DNA of 64,000 bases from NCBI GenBank assembly GCA_021292105.1, contig CM037867.1:39549343-39613342 (forward strand). Reading direction: 5' to 3'. The notes beneath the pieces are model-generated. The model had not been told where the DNA came from. It saw only the letters and a list, made by a program, of their open reading frames with translations, and did not search any database. Made by a program: the position numbers and the translations under genes. This document shows, one piece after another, positions 58,286 to 64,000 of the stretch; the first letter of the stretch is position 1; the number at the start of each line of letters is the position of its first letter. Source of the DNA: Anadara kagoshimensis. Taxonomy: Eukaryota; Mollusca; Bivalvia; Arcoida; Arcidae.

Positions 58286-59249
58286 ACATCCATGGTCGGG
58301 AAATGTATTATAAGTGGTCCCAATATTAATTTGTCTTACGTTTATTTTTTTTTGTATCTGTTTGTACCGCAGTGGTTCCATTAACTGTTGATGTGTATAT
58401 TTTTAAAAAACATTGTTTCTTCTTCAAGAAATTTTTTATTATATCTGCACCGCATAATTTTATTACAATATTTAAATTTAAAACAAACCTTTGCTTTTCA
58501 ATCTCGATATAAAGCTAGTATTTTAATAACATTATTGTTTCTTTTCTATGGTTTAGCTCTATCAAACAACCCCTGGTTTGATGTTTATTCCAAAATAAAA
58601 AGGTTGTAATATGATGTCAATATATAATTCTTTAAGTTTTTGTGGTATGTTGTTTTATCATCCCCGTCACGATAAATATGTTGAGCCTATAGAAAACCCA
58701 ATACCACGATAGACGGTGTACGTGTGTCTGTTGAATACGAAGTTGTCTTGGATGTTATTAATTTATGCCAATCTCAAAAACATTTTATACAAATTTTGTA
58801 ATTTGATTACATGGTCTTCTTAGTCTGAATAAAAGTAATTAGCATATTAGTTATTCTAAGGTTATAAAAATGGAAAGAAAACAATTAAGAGGAAAGTATG
58901 AAGAAACAATACACCCTGTTTTAATCTAATATACGAATTTTCATTTTTTTTTCCGATTGTATTAGGATTTTTCTGGGGTTTTTTTTGTCTTTGAAGCCAT
59001 AGCAAAAGCAGACATCGGGCGTCCTGTTTATAGCTGACCGAATAAACACTTTAAAACTTTATATTTTCTAAGGTTTACACTAACAGATGACAACCCTTGA
59101 AATCCGAAACTGTTTATTCACTTATTGAAAATTTAACCATTACCAACCAAACAACACTAATCAAACCATAGATTTTGACAGATCTTTTGCCACGATCTAC
59201 TCAACTCAGTCTCTCTCTGTTCCTTTTTCTTCCATTTATATAACTAAAC

Positions 59250-59560
59250 AAGTTGCTTACAAATAAATTCTTGGGATATCGCAAAGTTTGGCTTATCTAG
59301 GTCCTTAAAAAGTTTTTGGTCGTCATCACATTACTGTGTAATGTCTGTGTATCCAAAATTATCCTGGATATATTTGACGTCCTATAGTTCCATTTCCCTT
59401 TCATTCAAATGTTTTATTAAACACGTGGCGGGTGTTGGTAGCTTATCAGGACGTACCCTTATGGAGCACTTAGACTCACTGTTTGATGTTTAATTTTAAC
59501 ATTAACTTACTTTGCTTTGGGTTCATGATTAGGACATGGATTGTTATGTTTGTTGTTATG
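59250..59560 (+). repeat. R1 copy, diverged
   Basis: GTTGCTTACAAATAAATTCT to GGACATGGATTGTTATGTTT. Confidence 0.75.
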
Positions 59561-60489
59561 ACTACTATTTGGACCATACCGTATCGAACAGGAACATTGT
59601 CTAATTTAAAAAAAGTATGGGTATTGAGGAAATAAAACGTTACTTACGTCATTCATAATCTGAGAAAACAAGTTTAGCTTTCAATACGGCGTTATTTTCG
59701 ACAGATGTGCAATGGTAACTTTCAACATAAAAAAGATTATAGATCATTGCCGCAATTAATTTGGGTTTTATACTTACCTATAATATACAAGTCATAACCA
59801 CAATAGATTATTGCACAAATGAAAAAAATACAAACACAATATGTCGTAAAATGAGTTTGCACTAAATACTTGTTTCAGGACATTTCTTCCGTCTTCAATT
59901 AAGACTAAGCGCTTAAACTTCACAATTTAACTAGTTCCCTTACCCAGACCATTCGTCATTTAAATTATCAAAATTGGGCGTATTTAAAATTCTTAATTGT
60001 CTATATATAATATATGTTTTCCTAATCCATCTATGTACACTTCTGTATTCAAAGGGAGGTAACACTAATTACAAAATGTATTTATATGTATAATTAATGT
60101 AAAAATAGTCATGTAGTAAAATATATATAATTGATTCTTTTGTGAAAACGTACAAACATAAATTAACTCTGTATCGCCAAATATTTTTATATTTCAAATT
60201 AAGAATATGTTTTTGTACGATAATAAGGAATTACTTTATTCAATTTCCGCTTATTAATTAAAATTAGAGCTAACAACTAACTTCAATTTAACTTTATATG
60301 CGATTAGCTTAAATGAGCTTTGTTAGATAAAAAAAATATTTGATCAGGATACTTAACTTTTTATGGAATGAGCTCTTAAGAATTTGAAGGAAAAATAAGA
60401 AAGCATCATGTAGAGATAACCTAACATGAAAAAATAAGAGGCATGAAATAAGAAAATATAAATATATCGAAAACAAATTCCGAAAAATT

Positions 60490-60645
60490 ATTAAAACTTT
60501 GTGAACTTCCATAAAGGAGGAAAGAACGGGTGCTCCAGAAGGGTAAGCATCTCGTCACATGTGTGATCAAAATGGAGAATACAAATAACATGGAAGTACG
60601 GGACGTAAAATATATCTAAGATAAATTTAGATATAAACATTCTTA
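60490..60645 (-). repeat. R1 fragment
   Basis: AGGAAAGAACGGGTGCTCCA to AAATATATCTAAGATAAAT. Confidence 0.6.
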
Positions 60646-60904
60646 TCAAAAATTAATTATAAATGGCTTGAAAAACATGTATAAATTTCAAAACATTTGT
60701 ATAATATGAAGATAAATAAACCGTCATCCATAGTTAACAGACAATCAATAAAAATATTTGTTTTTCAAAAGTCAAATTCTCGGTCAATCAAATACGATAA
60801 CAAAAACGATTTAATAGTGTTTACAACATTCCAGGGCTTTATCAAGTTTATGTTGTAACGACTCTCTTTATAATAGTTGAATCCTATTTCATATCGTGAT
60901 AATC

Positions 60905-61015
60905 ATCAAAAACAAATATACTAATCCATGTCCAATCGAAATCAAGAAGCAAGAAAAAAACTTTGAAACTAACAAATTATGTTAAATATCTAAATGTCCA
61001 CCAGGGAAGGCTAAG
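60905..61015 (-). repeat. R1 3' fragment
   Basis: AAACAAATATACTAATCCAT to TGTCCACCAGGGAAGGCTAA. Confidence 0.68.
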
Positions 61016-61094
61016 AACCTCTGAAAACATTATACAGGTGATTATCAACAAAACTTGACGACGTCCATAAATGGTGTTTGGTGATGATGGCATA

Positions 61095-61485
61095 CTAAAA
61101 AACAAACATACTAATCCATGTCTGAATCACAATTCAAAAGCAAAGTAAAAATTTTGGAACTGACAAATTAGTTTAGACACATAAACTTCCACAAGGGAAG
61201 TGAGGCTGGGTGCTCCACAAGGGTAGGCACCTCTTGTTTAGCTAGCCACATCCGTCACGTGTATAATCAAAATTGTGTAAAAGGAACATGAACTTATGGG
61301 ACATCAAATATATCCACGGCAATCTTGGACACAAACTTATCAACATAACTGTGATGACGGCCATAAAACTTTTTGAGGGCCTTGATCACCCTAGGCTTGT
61401 AATGTCCTTGGGTCAACAATTTATTTGCAAGCAGCCTGCTTTGTTGTACCATGTTCTCGCAGTGGGAACAAGCTATACCCTAGCG
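61095..61485 (-). repeat. R1 copy, near-complete
   Basis: From AAAACAAACATACTAATCCA to GCAGCCTGCTTTGTTGTACC, followed by TTCTCGCAGTGGGAACAAGC, which marks the 5' limit of the family. Confidence 0.85.
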
Positions 61486-61489
61486 TTAT

Positions 61490-63910
61490 AATTGGGAAAC
61501 AAATTAAAATTAATAAATGATTATTACACATTATCGTATTTGAATAAAAATGAAAATCAAATACCTTACATTTCACAGTATGTGTAATATAATTTAACCG
61601 CTTATGTTGACAATTATTATTAGAGCTTCTATACTACTATACTATCCTTGTGGGAATTGGTAGGCACTTGATATCACAAGACAAAAAGTCGGCTTAAAGG
61701 CGAAACAACGCGGTTTTAAGATAATTTAACTTTTTTTATTTAAGCCCACTCTAAGATGCTTAAAGGTGGATTATAATCACTGTTAAGCTCGACTTGCTTA
61801 AAAATTGTTTCCGGGCAGAATTTTAAAGATTTTTAAATTAAATTTTAAGCATTGTAAATTTTTGCTTTTCATTAAGATTAAGAAGTTATTGATTCATAAT
61901 TTACGCTTGTAATGGATTAAAGAAGCTGAAAGTGGATGTTTCACATGCCCGTGTGCTTATTTACGAATATTCTTTCAAACAAACAAAACGTAGGCACAAT
62001 TAAACACAAATAGATGAAATCATATTGATGGAGTATTGCTATTTTACAATATTATTCTTAATTTGTACAATCTTCAATCTTAGTAACATATTTCATTGTA
62101 TATTGGCTAAATTCTGTATATGTTCATCACCACTATTTATTTTCTCGTAATGTATTTTACTTTAATTCTTCTTAAACAATGGTAAAAAAAACATGTTTCC
62201 GTTGGTGTAATGTATGTATTTTTTTCCGACGGGAGACAGGTATAATTCTGATACGGTGTCAGATGAAGCAGCATAATTAAAAACTTTTTTGGGGTTTTAA
62301 AAGTGAAATGTGAACTGAAAAATATGGACGTGATCAAAACAGGAATCAATATAAGTCAATGTTTAACAGACAAACAAGGCATGGAAAGAAAAAAAAAGAA
62401 AAAGAATTGAAAAAAATTTTGTACTGAAAAATATTTATTCAGCATATGCCAATAGAACCAAAACAAAACAACAAAAGACAAAGGCATATTGGGACTTTTG
62501 ATTAAAAAAACCAAACTTTGGACGAACATGGGTATAATGTTCAGTTGTGTGATAATAATACTCAGGAAGGGCTTTAACATTCAAATTATTTTACAGCCGG
62601 TAGTCCATAAATACGAAATTTAAATTTAAAAAAAAATATTTTAAGAAACAATGAACAAAAATGCCCTACATATGTTATACATTATTCGTCCTTATGTTTA
62701 AAAGAAAACATCAAGCAAGCTAGAAAAGGACATATCCACTTCGGAAGGTTGATAGGATGGGTGATTTTTATAGAAGCTTTTACATCACCAATTCTTCTGT
62801 AGACATAGATTCCATTAAATCCAAACATATTTAATGTTTTGTTCACCAAGGGTTTAGAGTAGAGATGCGTTTAACAATTACATGTCTACATCAGGGTAGT
62901 GTGGATAATTGTGGCCGGCACAGGTTTAACCAACTTCTATACAAACTTGAAATACTAGTAATTTGTTTATATAATCTATTAACATCTGATGTAAAGTAGG
63001 TCTACTTTTGATTCCCATGGTAAATGCAAAGGAAAATATTTGAAACTAAATAAAAAGGCAAATATTTAACGTAAGGAAATAAAAACAATTATATGCCTTG
63101 AGATTTTCTAAAAACACGGATAAAATAAACTAGTGACGATAAAAGCAAGAAAAGAAATACTACGCTAACACTAGTTGTATAGAACCAAAGAATACAATAT
63201 ATACAATCTGGCGAATAAAATTTCATTGTGGGTTTCACACATTTCGACTAAAAATTGTAAAGAGGCGAAGTTTTACTGTTTACCATTATTCTTGTAAATG
63301 TGTCAATCGATGACAATTTTAATGCGAGTCTCTACCGAAAACTTGAAAGCTTAAGTATTATTTGAAACTGATCAATCTTACTGCGCAAAAAATTACAAAT
63401 AAAGGAAAGAGAATGGTGTAATAATTGTCGACAGAAAGCATTGGTAACCAATCTAAATTATACTAATGAAAACTCTGTTATTGAGAGGTGTGTGTATATA
63501 TACTGCAAATTGTGTTCACATGGTATGATGCTTCTTATGATAAATAGCTGTTCTAGCATTAAGGATCACATGTTTTTCACATTCAAATGTATTATTACTC
63601 TCCAAATGTAACTTTATGATTACAAATATGTATAGAAATATATTGAATTTCGCAAAAATTTACTTGGCAATAATTAGAAAAACTAAAACTAAAGTTCAAT
63701 TTTAGGACAAAATGATATATAGCGATGTTTTCAAGAGAGTTTCTTATCACCTCAAATATCAAGTTTTCTATAAATATAAGCAATATATGTTTGTAGAATG
63801 GTTTAACAAAATTAAGACAAGGTATGTGTAATTTATGAAATTTTGACCATATAGTTTCTGTTTTACGAGTCCGTCTAAATTGCCTAGACAAAGTTACGTG
63901 AAAATCCAAT
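61490..63910. other. No gene recognised
   Basis: AT-rich, with one fragment (62340-62510) of the A-rich repeat found in the plus-strand channel intron. Open frames are short and low-complexity. Confidence 0.4.
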
Positions 63911-63914
63911 AAGA

Positions 63915-64000
63915 AAGCAAGGCTGGGTGCTCCAGAAGGGTAAACACCTCCTGTTTAGCCTGCTACATCCGCCACGTGCACTCAAAATATAGAATGAAAG
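63915..64000 (-). repeat. R1 fragment cut by the window end
   Basis: AGCAAGGCTGGGTGCTCCAG to TACATCCGCCACGTG; continues beyond the window. Confidence 0.65.

Noticed and set aside
63595-63909. 104-codon reverse frame
   Set aside because: Low-complexity, Phe/Asn/Ile-rich composition expected by chance in AT-rich DNA.

Overview
This is an AT-rich, intron-containing, repeat-dense animal window. Long intergenic and intronic stretches, GT/AG splice sites, tRNA-headed SINEs and many short inverted-repeat transposons point to a marine invertebrate. A mollusc, probably a bivalve, is my best guess, from the SINE bodies ending in an ACGTTAAAC-type motif and the lineage-type expansion of Shaw-like potassium channels. 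No sequence search was possible, so the species is not assigned.

The clearest genes are two divergently oriented (head-to-head) two-exon voltage-gated K+ channel subunit genes of the Kv3/Shaw type. One is on the minus strand (exon 1 at 16672-17127, exon 2 at 13127-14023) and is intact, about 450 residues. The other is on the plus strand (exon 1 at 23617-24068, exon 2 at 25352-26350). It has the same exon boundary and phase but is broken by four single-base indels as given here. Both keep the T1 zinc motif HX5CX20CC and the TVGYGD filter. Both also lack the S3 aspartate of the gating-charge centre, have a thinned S4, and replace the S6 PVP hinge with PIA or PVA. That combination suggests divergent, possibly modulatory or electrically silent subunits.

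Downstream of the minus-strand gene (9.4-13.1 kb) lies a graveyard of truncated copies of its last exon. Two are in a 768-bp tandem and two are short C-terminal remnants. A 58-bp minisatellite grew out of the gene's own 3' flank.

The minus-gene intron (14.0-16.7 kb) holds a three-unit tandem repeat. A small foldback transposon array has inserted in the middle unit, and the empty site is visible in the neighbouring unit. The plus-gene intron (24.07-25.35 kb) is mostly an A-rich degenerate tandem repeat. From 17.2 to 23.6 kb and from 26.4 to 37 kb the DNA is repeats: two SINE families (S1, S2), several MITE-like families (called M1, M2, M3 and H here) and tandem arrays.

From about 37 kb to the end the window is dominated by some 30 copies, in both orientations, of one roughly 400-440 bp dispersed repeat (called R1). 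One R1 end has been amplified into a 49-bp tandem array at 41.9-42.4 kb. Inside this tract is one small candidate gene (53676-54071) for a secreted peptide precursor with a signal peptide and dibasic processing sites. A composite SINE at 51.4-52.2 kb carries a 203-bp passenger copied from 44.65 kb inside one 15-bp target-site duplication. Most other open frames are short, AT-rich and not supported as genes.
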